Positions 1-12,200 of a stretch of DNA of 64,000 nucleotides are shown piece by piece. The notes under the pieces were generated by a model. It saw only the letters and a list, made by a program, of their open reading frames with translations. It was not told the origin of the DNA and ran no database searches. Position 1 is the first letter of the stretch, and each line of letters starts with the position of its first letter. A program made the position numbers and the translations under genes. Origin of the DNA: Parelaphostrongylus tenuis. Taxonomy: Eukaryota > Nematoda > Chromadorea > Rhabditida > Metastrongylidae. The stretch covers positions 62,001 to 126,000 of the forward strand of contig JAHQIW010007146.1 in assembly GCA_019055375.1 (NCBI GenBank), in the 5' to 3' direction.

Positions 1-175
1 GATTGGTCACCTTAACTCCTTTATCACATAATTTGGCCACTAGCACAATTTTTGTCCTGGGAGATTCTAGTACTCCTAGATTCCTCCCAGAATTGAGGAC
101 TTCACCTTCGTTTGCTTCAAGTGTTTTTTTGAAACCACGCTCAAGACTAGATATGCTGTTATGGGCTCCTGTACA

Positions 176-300
176 GCCCGATACACGTGTTTCGGCCTTA
201 CAACCTCGTCAGGGGCAGGTCGCTCGTCTTCAGCGTGCTTGACTGACGAGGGTGCAAGGGCGAAACACGTGTATCGGGCTGTAAAAGAGCGCATAACAAA
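176..300. repeat. Foldback repeat with two damaged hammerhead ribozymes
   Basis: Two copies of the hammerhead repeat face each other around a centre near 225-240. The plus copy (237-279) has CTGACGA, GAA and a stem III palindrome ACACGTGT, and a 6-bp stem I with two wobbles, but stem II is broken to one pair. The minus copy (176 to about 218) has CTGACGA with a good stem II (GGT/GCC) and the same stem III, but stem I is out of register by about one base next to the core. Both look recently derived from an active form. Confidence 0.6.
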
Positions 301-648
301 CCTATGACATGCTGGCTCAAATAATAATTATGAGACTACATCTTCTTCATGAAATCGTAGAATACTGGTCGAGCACGTCTTCATAAAATCTATAGGATAG
401 TCAGGTTGGGGAATTCCTCATGGTGTTCGATATTGACTGTCGGAGAAGGTTGCGCTGATCAACGCCGCGTCGAGCCGCGCCAAGCATCAATCCATTCGGC
501 TACCGCCTCCGATGGGTAAATTGATTAAGAACTGATAAATCATCTACACCGAAAGTGCCAAAAAAGCCACTAATGTTTGCTATTATATGGTCCTTTTTTT
601 GACAGTTTTTCTAAAACAACAGAACTTCATTGATATGTGATAACTTGC

Positions 649-3184
649 CGATTGAAAATGACAGTAAGTAGAGTACCACGATGATGATTGGCAACGCTGT
701 CAAACCAGTCTTGCAAGAATTTCTATCCCATTCGGAGAATGTTCCTTCAGTTCGGTGATTATCAGAAAACATATCATAGATTTGCATATCAATAATTAAC
801 TCCGTAAGATCATAAAGCAAGAGACTGAAAATCGAAAGAGAAAAAAGTAAAGTACGATAGTTTATTGCTTACCAATGAGTTCAAGAGATTTACATGGTCC
901 CACAGCCGATACTAACAAATCATCACCATAATTTGCAAGACAATAACCTAAGAAATCCTCTATTTTTGCCACTCATGATGAGCAAAGAAAATTTTAGTGT
1001 AAATGTAGAGAATGAATTCATCAAAAAAAAAAAGTAATTATGTCTCTATCTAAGTACCTGATTTCAGTCCTTTTATTTCACAAAAACCACAAGCTTCATT
1101 AGTTACACAGAAGTCGCAGTTACTGCAAGTAAAAAGAGCTTTCTCTTTATGGAACACAAAAAACTTATTTACGGATTTATGGCGTAGGCTGCCAATGATT
1201 TTTCAATTGCAAGCTGCGGCAATGCTCAATGATATAGAGTTGGTATTCGAGTAGAGAAGTCATATTTTAGTGTATGTAAGCTTTTTGAAGTCCGTTAACG
1301 CAACCGATTAGTAATAACATGGGATAATAAAAAATAAATGTTTTAATACGTTCATACTCATTTTGAACTTCTGATTCTATCAAGATTTATTCTACGTTAA
1401 AAATTTTCCATAGATCACTAACCTGTACTGTTCACAAAGTTTCTGAATACTATCAGGATACGATTGGTTGATAAAAGATTGGTTACGTAAAGTCACCGCT
1501 GAGTCCTACAAAAAGACAGCAACGTGGAAAAAATGCTTACGGAAGTTTCACAAAAGCAATTGAGAAAAGAACAGTTATCTTAGCTGGTTTTTTTACACTA
1601 GGATTAAACATTCAGATACGAGAATCACAATTTTTGACCTTGCTTACTATCCAATTTTATTTTACTGCCAGGGTACGCCGCATAATATGACCATGAAAGT
1701 GCTGAAATAGGAGCGAAACTTGATATCTTATGTGGCTCCGTATACACGATTACTTTTTTCGGGTGTCCACGTGTCATTCACTGCACCATTGTGCCCACCA
1801 GAAGTTTATTACTTGGCCTTTTTTCAAACAATTTGGGGTTCAACGATACCTCAAGTCATAATTACTTGTATCCTAACCCAGCTGTGACTATATTTGACAC
1901 CGTACCTCTTTGTTAAAATAAAAAAGTAATGCAGCGATATCTTTCAGTCGACTATTTGAGACCTCGCCCAGAATTGATACATCCGCATCATATTTTACAC
2001 CATTTAGGGACCTGTTATGGCACTTATAGAGCGCTAGATAAGTGTTTCGGCCTTTCAGCCTCATCAATAGCACGGTCTCTCTCCGTTCAGTTATTTTCAC
2101 GAGAACATACACCCCATATGGAGTGATTGACTTCGAACTGATTACACTCAACGTACGGTGAAAAAATCACCGTGATGTTGTTCCAGAGTAATTAATTGTC
2201 GAATTCATGGCATACTGTTGTCACGGAGCATATGTAACAATACCTTTCAATTGACTGTTATAAGACCTCGCTCAAAATTAATACGTTCCAACAGCATATT
2301 TTGAGCCCTTCATGAGGTCTGTTATGGCACTTGTAAAGTGCTAGACTCAGTCATGAGCCATGCATCCAATGGTAAATTATTCTGATAGGACATCACGGTA
2401 ACTTTTCCACCGTACTTTAATTTTAGACAGTTTGGCCTTGATCCCTCCATATAGGGGATATGTCTTTTGGGACCTGACTGGACCGAAAGGCACCGTGCTA
2501 CTTACTGATGGCGGTGAAAGGCCAAAACACGGGTCTAAGACTTTATAAATGCCATAACAGACCTCATGGAAGGCTCTCAATGCACTGTTTGGATAAGATT
2601 TGATGTGTTGTGGTATCGCTTTTTTTTCAATCGATGTTTTGTGGTCATTTTCATATTATTAACATTGTCTTTCATTCAACTGCTTTTGAAGTCCTCATTA
2701 TAGCTTCGATATATATATATATATATTTATTTATTTATTTATTTATATTTATATTTATACAAATTTTTTACGATGTGGGACGGGGGAAAAAAGAACACAC
2801 CACAGTGCTCGACAGGTGAAATATTGCAATATCACGTGTTGAATCGTCTTTCTTACAGTCGATACTTTGTGCCTATTATTATATAAACATTGATGAACTG
2901 GTGAGTAAAGAACGTGATTTTATTCACGATTCTAGCTTAATTAAGGTTTATGGCGATTGGGTATTCCCTGGATCAAACTATAGACAAGTGATTGCTGATA
3001 TCCACAGAATGAGTTAATATCCATTCGCGGACGGTGAGGGCCATTATGTCCCACAGCTGGACGCGTCGTTCGGACGGTTACGAAGAGTGGTGCTTGCTTC
3101 AAAAATTCGGGCTGATTAAATTCCCAGAGAATTGTGTTCACAGATATATTCTCGTTCTCTATGTATATATATACATATGTATAT

Positions 3185-3219
<35 letters not shown>

Positions 3220-6200
3220 CAGACTCAATTCTCTTAGGTATAGAGAAAGCATCATAACACTGCGAAATGCACTAAGAATACTAGAAATTTCGAGTATTAG
3301 TTAATACTATGGCTGCCAGCTCAACCGAATTTATAAAGCGAAATCGCATACCTGACCAAATCTGTTAAATGTTGGTGGCTGACAGCTATCACAGAAATGT
3401 TGAAGAATGAGTGGTCGGGCAAACCTGCCTCGGTGGTGTAGTGGTAGAGCACGCGTCTACGGATGGGATGAAACGCGGGTTCGATTTTCGCCTGGGGCCG
3501 TTCTTAGTCACCACTCAATATCTCCTAGGCATATATGAAACATCATAACACTGCGAAATGCAGTAAAAATACTAGAAATCTCGAGTATAAGTCCACAGAA
3601 AAAAATTGTCATCAAAGAACGATAAAATATTACTGATAAGATCCTGTATAATTTAAGCACGATTTCAATGCTTTCCAAGAGCGTGCCATTTTCAAAGCAA
3701 TAAACCACCTGATGACGAAAAGGTTTACATTTCTAACCGTTATTGAACAATTTCTTTCTACCTTCATGATGTTTTGATGTTTTTGTAGTCAATCGATAAC
3801 TTGAAAATTCTGATTCTAATACTAGGGTTGTTGTTTGGAAACAATTCTACAGTACATCCTAATAATAAATAAAAGATTGCGTTTTGCAATCGCTTTTTCC
3901 AATTTATAGCGGATTTTTTGGAATTATATAGTTAGTCGATTCTAGTAGGAATTTTTGGCTAGCACACTTCAAATATCATTGATAAAGCTTCTGCAAACGT
4001 TTCTGTAAAAAGAATAGCGCCCAACTATCTTGAAAATCCTTAGTTTTGAAAACATTTCTGTCACACAATTGCATCCTAAAAATTGTGCACATGAGCCCTC
4101 GGCTTTTTTTAGAACAAACATACTCCACTAGACTGTTAATATTCGTCGATAGCTGAAATCAAGCGAGTTTAAGCGGTGTATTGTTCCTCAAATAGGTTTG
4201 TTTGCGCTATATCAGTTGGAAAAAAAATTTGTCTCATATCTAAGGACTTTTAGTAGGATTAAGTTTTTTCGATAAGAAATTGACAATCATTCGATAGTGC
4301 GAATCTCAGCGATTTCAAACGTTGCTTATTTTTGAGAGGACTCTTTAGAGAGCTGTGAAAGTCAAGAGAAGATTGAGTTTTCGTACTCAAAAGAAGGGGA
4401 TTTCGCAACATTGGTTTCAACTCACCGTGCTTCCAGCAACATATCATTTGCCTTCGAAACTTATTCTTCTTTTGACTGCTACTGCAATAAGGAGTTACTT
4501 TCAAAAACAAAGTTGTTTTGGAAATCGTCAAGGTTTGAGCTATCGAAGAATTTTTAGAAGTTCAGCGGAAAGCTTTCTTCACTGGGAAATGCTTGAATGT
4601 TCAATTTTCACTGTTAGAGCGCATTAGGGAAACCATTTCAAAAATAAAGTATGCAACCAAAATTCCCGAAATTTTATCTATCAAATAATTGTTATAACTC
4701 TGATAAAATCAGAAATCTCGTCTTTCCCTAAGAGGTCAAAATAGGACGAAGACATTGAAAATGATCCAAATTTTCCATCTATTCTTCTCTTGATTGTTAG
4801 AGCGCTCTGGAAAGTCCTTTTAAAAAACTAAATGCATCTTAGAAATTACTAAGACGCACCTGATCTAATGATTATTAGTTGCTTATGAAAAAAAACTTTT
4901 GTCCGGAGAGAAACGTTTGAATGTGAAATAAATTGCTTTTTTCTCTTACGGCGAGAAAAAACAGGCCATTAAAGGATTAAAATGCATGGTTCAAATTTAC
5001 TTGATTTTAGCTATCAAATCAAACCGTTTTGCAGAGTATAAAAACTTCTTACCAGAGGGCTCAAACAGAGTGAAGATAAAGGAACAGAACCGTTAAACCC
5101 TAACTCTTCTTCGCCCATGGCTATGAATAGGGAATTGAACGAGTTTACGCATTATCTGAGAAATGGGAATCTCAACTGCACTAATAATAGAAAAATATTG
5201 AGGATTATCGATGAAGTGGGATGGCATGCAAAAGCGGCACAATTTTTAACGAAATATTCATTATTCCAACTTTTAGCAAGTATGATGAATTTTAAGCACT
5301 TTAAGCAGTAAAGCATATGAAAACTGAAAGAAAGGGAAAATAGATTTGACTCATTCGCAAATAAATATTAATAAATTGTCGTAGAAGTGTTTGATAACGC
5401 TTCTAAATGCAGCCTTTCTATGAATGCCTTTCTATGAATACTTGGTTTCTCCCTTTGAAAGTGTAAATTATGAATGGAAAGGTTAAGTTATTTCTAGTTA
5501 AAATTACCTTATTCAAGTATGTTCTATAATATTTGACCTTCTCCTGACACAGAAACCCCATTTATTGACGGAAAGAGGAAGAATCTAGTTAGAAAACTAC
5601 CACATTACAATTTGAGCAGGGGCCGGTAGCCTCCCTTTGTAGCAGTTCGAGCCGCTTCCCAGCCAAAAATGGCCCTGTACGCAAAGAGTTATACGGCTGA
5701 GGAAGAGAGCAGGAGACTCGGTTTTGTAGTGAAGACAGAAATCTTTGAGAGAACACAATAAAAGGTTGTTGATAGTCGGAATTAATAGTATTTTAATGCA
5801 TTACGCATTGTTATGATGTTTTCTATATACCTAAGAGAATTGAGTGGTGAGCAAAAACGCGGCTTCAGGCGGGAATAGAAACCCGCGTTTTATCCTATCC
5901 AGGGACGCGTGCTCTACCACTACACCACCGAGGCACGTTTGCCCGACCACGCATTGTTCAACATCTAAGTGTTAGCTAAAGCCACCAACCTTTGACAGGT
6001 TTGGTCGGGTATGCGATTTCGCTTCATGAGCCCAGTTGAGCTGACAGCTTTTGTTCACCACTCAATTCTCTTAGGTATATAGAAAACATCATAACAATGC
6101 GAAATGCTTAGAATACTATTAATTCGGAGTATTAGTAATTAGAATAGCTGTCAGCTCAACTGGGTTTATAAAGCGAAATCGCGTACCCGACCAAACCTGT

Positions 6201-9200
6201 CAAAGGTTAGTGGCTGATAGCTAACATTGAGATGTTGAAGAATGAGTGGTCGGGCAAACGTGCCTCTGTGGTGTAGTGGTAGAGCATGCGTCCCCGGATA
6301 GGATGAAACGCGGGTTCGATTCCCGCCTGAGGCCGCGTTTTTTGTTCTCCACTCAATTCTCTTGGGTTGATGATAGTGTTTAGCGGTGAAACTAAGGCAG
6401 TAATAAGTGTAATCAGCTAACATTATACATTATAAATCATTGCGTCTGTTCATAAATTCGAGTAATCAATATTTCGGAAGAAAAGTGTTAGTAATACCTA
6501 ATGTTTCAAGGAGAAAACTTTGAAAAATTAGAAGGTATAGATAAAGCCTCTTGAGCAGGAAAATGTGTAATCAAGCTGTTAACGAATACAAAGAAAATGA
6601 AACGATTTTTTCCCAAAGAAAGATATTTTGTCTTATTAGGGTTGGAAAGATAATTTCCATCGTTTGGATGGGAATGTCGTTTTTTGCACGAATCGTGTGT
6701 GATTTTCATATCATTCGAAAGGTCTACAGCTTGTGCATCTATTTATATATAATTTATCTATATCTGCCGCTGAATAGAATTGTCCAGGGGATTTGTTAAT
6801 GCTGCTTCGCAAGACAACGCAAAACCACACATAGCCAAAAAAACCAAGGCAAAGTTTGAGGAACTAGACGGAGTTGGCATTCTACCGCATCCACCCTATA
6901 GTCCGGACTTTGCTCCATCTGATTGCGGCCTTTTTCGACCGAAGCAACACTTTTTGGAAGGTCGCCGATTTGAATCTTTCGATGTAGTTGGAGAATTCTT
7001 TGATTCAAAGCCGAAAGAATGGCACTTCGATCAGATCCGAAACCTGGCGGACCGATAACGAAAAGTGATGGATAATGATGGTCTGATTATATGCAAAAAT
7101 TTTGAATGTTCTATCAAAGGATGGAAACTTTCTTTTCAACCTCACATTTTGATTTAAGAAAATAAAAAATAACTTGTTTTTGAGAAAGAAGCTGTACTGA
7201 CTCTGTTGATAAGAACGAAGGCGGTGCCCATCGCAAGAAGTGTCAGAATAACGCAGGTTACTGAGATCATAAGTAAAATTCGACGTCCCACACGTTCAAT
7301 AAGCGCCATCGGAATAAGCGTGCCCATGAAATCGACTACTAAAAATGGATGAAAGTCGATCAACTCTATCAATTATTGCATTCAAAACAGAATAACCTAA
7401 ACAGCTTTCATACTTGATATTCCGACAGTAATCCAAATTGTTATATGCGGATTATTCACTCCAGATGACTGAATAATTTTTCCTATATAGTACCTGAAAA
7501 CCGTTTTTATTCTCTCCTCTCAAATGAGTTCGTTTCTTGTGCTTATGCATAAGGGGAAATGAAAACTACACGCACAACTGGAAAAAAGCTACCTAATCTT
7601 TTAGTATGATAAACATTCACAGTTGAATTGACTCCATTAAAATGTTTATGGGTGTATTTTGCATTCGTCAATTCCAATTTTCTAGGAAGAATTTTTTCCC
7701 AAGAAAGCAGAACAAAACTTACATGACGGTATTAATACCAGATAATTGCTGAAACGCCTGTATTGCACTACCAATGAAAAGCGCCTTGCGAACATGAGGT
7801 GTGCATAAGATTCGCCATAGTATTGAACCACCAGCTTCAAAAAGATGATTACAGTAGAGTTGTTCTGGCAAAAGTCCTTCATAACGATGAGAGTGGTTTT
7901 TGTAGCCTCACAGTGAAATGCACTGGCCTAATGTGCCCTGCAACAGGATCATGGCCTTTAGTTCTACTTCGTGACTCGGACTCATTAGTACCTCCATTAA
8001 TTCACAGTCGACAAACTAGACTTTTCTGGGAGAAGAGCGGCACTGACTCAGTATCATGGTAGCCTGTGAAATCATTTTAATCACCCATATATGCATTCAA
8101 TCACCTTTACACTGGAGTCAAATGCATAGTGCATTTCCAACGGAGTGGTCATCGCCGAGTTTCTTTCAATCTTTAATAACTAACCACTTAGTTGTTGTTG
8201 CCCTATAATCTTAGCTGTTGAACTACACCTCAATAGGATCATGTAGGGTAGTCGGAAGTACGAAATTCCATCCAGATGTTCAACAAGAGAGAATAGAACA
8301 ACCTTGCAAGCAACTCCCAGCTACCTCATCACCACATTACCAAAAACAATAAAAATAAGTGGTACCGCTCATAATTGTGATCAGTGACATTATTATGGAT
8401 TTCCAATGAAGTCTTCACCAATCCCAGAGTCGTCACGTCTCCACACCGGCAAATTTCGGATTACATTGACGAAATCCGCTTATGTGACTGCAGCAAATTA
8501 CGAACTTGGAAACCTTTCTGTATTCAAGCTGTCAACGACAGTGAGGACATTGTTTCTTGTACACTATGACCTTACCAAGTAGATTATCTAACGATGAGAA
8601 GCTACTAGATTGAAAAATTCTTGTAGAATTAGTGTGGGTGAAGTAATGTTTGTCAAAAAAAGAAATCCTTGTTAGTTCTAGCTACATACCGACATGCTGC
8701 TGTTTTACCACTGCCTCCATTCTATGGCCTTGACAAATCTCGGAAATTTCGTATTGAACCCATTCATTATCCCCATTGTAGGTCTTTCTGAGAACCTTCA
8801 CGGAAAATAAAGTTAAAAGTTCGCCTATTAATGTGGAAAATTTCAAAAAAGTGCACAGCAATCAATCACCGCTTCGGCTTCTTCTTTAAAGTTGTGCTCA
8901 AATAACCATCGTGGAGTCTCCGGTAAAAATAGGAAGCATACAAATTGTATTACAGCCGGAATAGCAGCACATCCAAACATTAGTCTGAAAAAAAAACCAC
9001 AAAACTGCATAAAACTACCTTTTTCAAGGCTTTTCCGGCTTTTCTTCTACACCTCAGCCACGTGAACTGAAAAAAGAAGTCTGAAAGCAAAACGTTATCG
9101 TCGGTACTATCGTGTACTACACGCATGGTCATTGTACAACATATCACCTGACCCGCGAAGGTGCCCCTTTCTCTAAAGACGGAAACTGGTGCATCTTTTC

Positions 9201-12200
9201 TCTGGGACAACCTTCTCTCATCCACTGAGGCCGGTGAATACCTACGGCAGAAAGTTTTGTACGCTCTAAAACGCTAGATCAGGATTACATGAAGAATCAA
9301 TTCAAGCAGCAATATGCGAGTGGAAGTATTGTTGAAAGGCCAGTTCGCATGATATGAAAAGATGGATTAGTATGAGCAGAAGGAAAGGAATCAAAGATGA
9401 GGATTGTGACTTACCGCCATCCAACGTTAAAGGGATCGATATAACTGAAAGCTCCTCCAGTTACGTTTGCGACAACCACACCAAGAATAATCATCAACTC
9501 AAAGCCCGTTAACATGCGACCACGAATATGTGACGGTGAAACTTCACTGACATAAATGGGTACGATCATCGACTCAATACCTAAATAGTTTAGTATGACA
9601 AAAATGTGGTGCACATTAACGATGTCTTTCGCAATTTCCTTCTTATGTTTTATCACTTTAGGGCAAACATACTTATCATAGTGGATAGTTAATCATGACA
9701 TCTTAATCTCACCGATAGCGACACCGAGCAAAATTCTGCCGAAAGCAAGAATGGATTTTGCCCACGCGACTCCACAAATAACACCTCCAACAGAATATAC
9801 AATTGATGCAACAACAATGACTTTTTTTCGACCGAAGCGATCAGATCCATTAGCAGATAGCAACGCTCCGACAGCAGCAAAACCTGAAAATGAAAAGAGC
9901 GACAATAGGAGATGCGATTGTTCTCTTGGTCTGGTAAAGTTTTGTGTTGAAGTAAAGGAGGCATTTGGCTGATTGGGTTGTGGGTCATGTGGTTTTTATA
10001 TGCTCTCAAGAAGGCAAAACCGTCGAGACGTCAGCTGATGAATATATTGTAGGTACCTATTGTTATAGAGTGATGTGCAAAACTTTAGCGCCAGACGGGA
10101 CTAGAACCCGCACCTCACTCTTCCCGGGAATGCGTGCTCTATCCGTTACACTACTAGCACCCATTTTACACATCGCTCTTTCTACGCTAAAGCGCACCAG
10201 CCGTCTACGACTTGACCCGGGTAGTCGGTCTCGACATTGAACGCAGTCACGCTGACAGATATCGGACATTATAGATCAAATGAAATTGTTTTTATTTTAA
10301 CCGCTTTTTTGCGGTGGTATGATGTTATAGACATATACCTATTGTTATAGAGTAATGTGCAAAGGTTTAGCGCCAGACGGGACTAGAACCCGCACCTCAC
10401 TCTTCCCGGGAATGCGTGCTCTATCCGTTACACTACTGACGCCCATTTTGCACATCACAGAGACTGACTACCCTGGCCAGGCCGTTGACGGCTGGCGGCT
10501 GACAGATCAGTGCGCTTTAGCGTAGAAAGAGCGTTGTGCAAAATGGGCGTCAGTAGTGTAACGGATAGATCACGCATTCCCGGGAGTGACGTGCGGGTTC
10601 TAGTCCCGCCTGGCGCTAACGTGTTACACATCACTCTATAACAATGGGTATTAATCTATAACATCATACCACCGCAAAAAAGCGGTTAAAATAAAAACAA
10701 TATCATTTCATCTATATATTGTAGGTACTTGTCCAATGTAAGGCGGCAAATGATTATTCGATTTCATTCGCTGGAAAAGAAAGCGTTGGTAATATTTTGA
10801 AAGCTTAAATCTCTGCTAGCGCAGTACGTGATTGGTTTTGAAAAAGCCTTTTTTGACGTTGTTCAAGACGGAAAATTTTCGTGCTTACACACGAATTTTT
10901 TTCACAAGACAGAGCTCTCAATAATCATTCGATAGCATAGGATTCAAGGACTAAGACGCTTTGCTAGTTTTCTGGAAAAAGCGTTCCTTAACAGTGTGCC
11001 AGGACTAACCTACGGTCGGGAAGCTTGGTGAGCGCAGATTCGGTGCAGCGGCCGGTCACGCACGATCGATCATAGTGGCACTTCGGATAAGAGTTATTCT
11101 TGTGATTCAATTGAAACTTTAAGCCAAAGACCTAAGACTTTCCCGCTTTGAAAGTAACTCCAGATCAAGCGTATGATCCTGAAACTAAAAGGTTTCTCTA
11201 CACTTTCATGTGCTTTTCGTGCTTCCAGCGAAGTAATAGTTGAATTTCGCAATCGATATGAAACATAATTTTAATTCGCATTTTACAATGTCATGAAAGG
11301 GTCTTTTGAAAAAACTAGCCACGTACGGCTCTATACAGAGATTAAACTTTCGAATGATCGCTAACTCTCTCATGAAAAATCCTGTTTAGCGAATAGAATC
11401 TAATTCTTTGCCGTCTTTTAATGGACAACAACCATATTATAATATAGCAATTTCGTATTTGGCTTACGGAAAAAAATTAGGGGTTTACACACTGTCTCAC
11501 AAATTACATGAGTCTTAATGGACTATTGAAAGACAAAAGAAAAAGGCTGTCACAAAAAAAAAGGATTTTTCTATAATTATTTTGTAATTACATACCAGGA
11601 GTGACGCTTACAATTATTTCTTGCCAAATGTGTTCCATTGGTCTCATCTCACTATTTTCTGGTACAAATAGCATTCCAGCTGAGATAATTCCGGTGTCGT
11701 ATCCGAAGAAAAATCCACCTAAACTCTTTTCTTATGCCAATAAATTATTCATAATGCTCTTCGCTATGTTTTTCAAACTGCCACAAAAGCAAAATACTGC
11801 TGTTATATTTTTTTAACTATTGTTATATATTTTTCCTATTTCAATTAATCCTCATAAAGTTAATGCTGCTCAATAAACGGCAAACGAAGCATTTGGCAAT
11901 TAACTGGAAATTTTGAATTCAAAGTTACCTGTGTACAAGATGATGCTCTTACTTATAAACTTAAGGCAATTCTTCAGAGCTGTTGAGGCCGAAGTATCTT
12001 TGGAAGCTTTGGCTGGGATATTTCTACTTGGCACATGGAAATCAGCAGAGCGTGGCACATGATATTCCGTAATGAAAGCCGCATCGGATAAAATGGTCTC
12101 GTGAGAAAGTCATCACATGAATGCAATCAAGTGGACAAGTCCGATTCAACAGCGGCTAGGCATGCAAGTTGTCTGCGCAGTACAAGTATTGCGAACTATT

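Noticed and set aside
3427..3499. Functional tRNA genes in the tRNA-like segments (also 5861-5934, 6262-6334, near 10.1-10.6 and 19.25 kb)
   Set aside because: A and B boxes are good, but the anticodon arm does not form a normal stem and loop, and all copies are embedded in larger repeats. Treated as SINEs.
9751..9972. Plus-strand open frame over HMIT exon 3 (also 32245-32451)
   Set aside because: Shadow of the real minus-strand exons, repeated in both paralogues because the exons are conserved.
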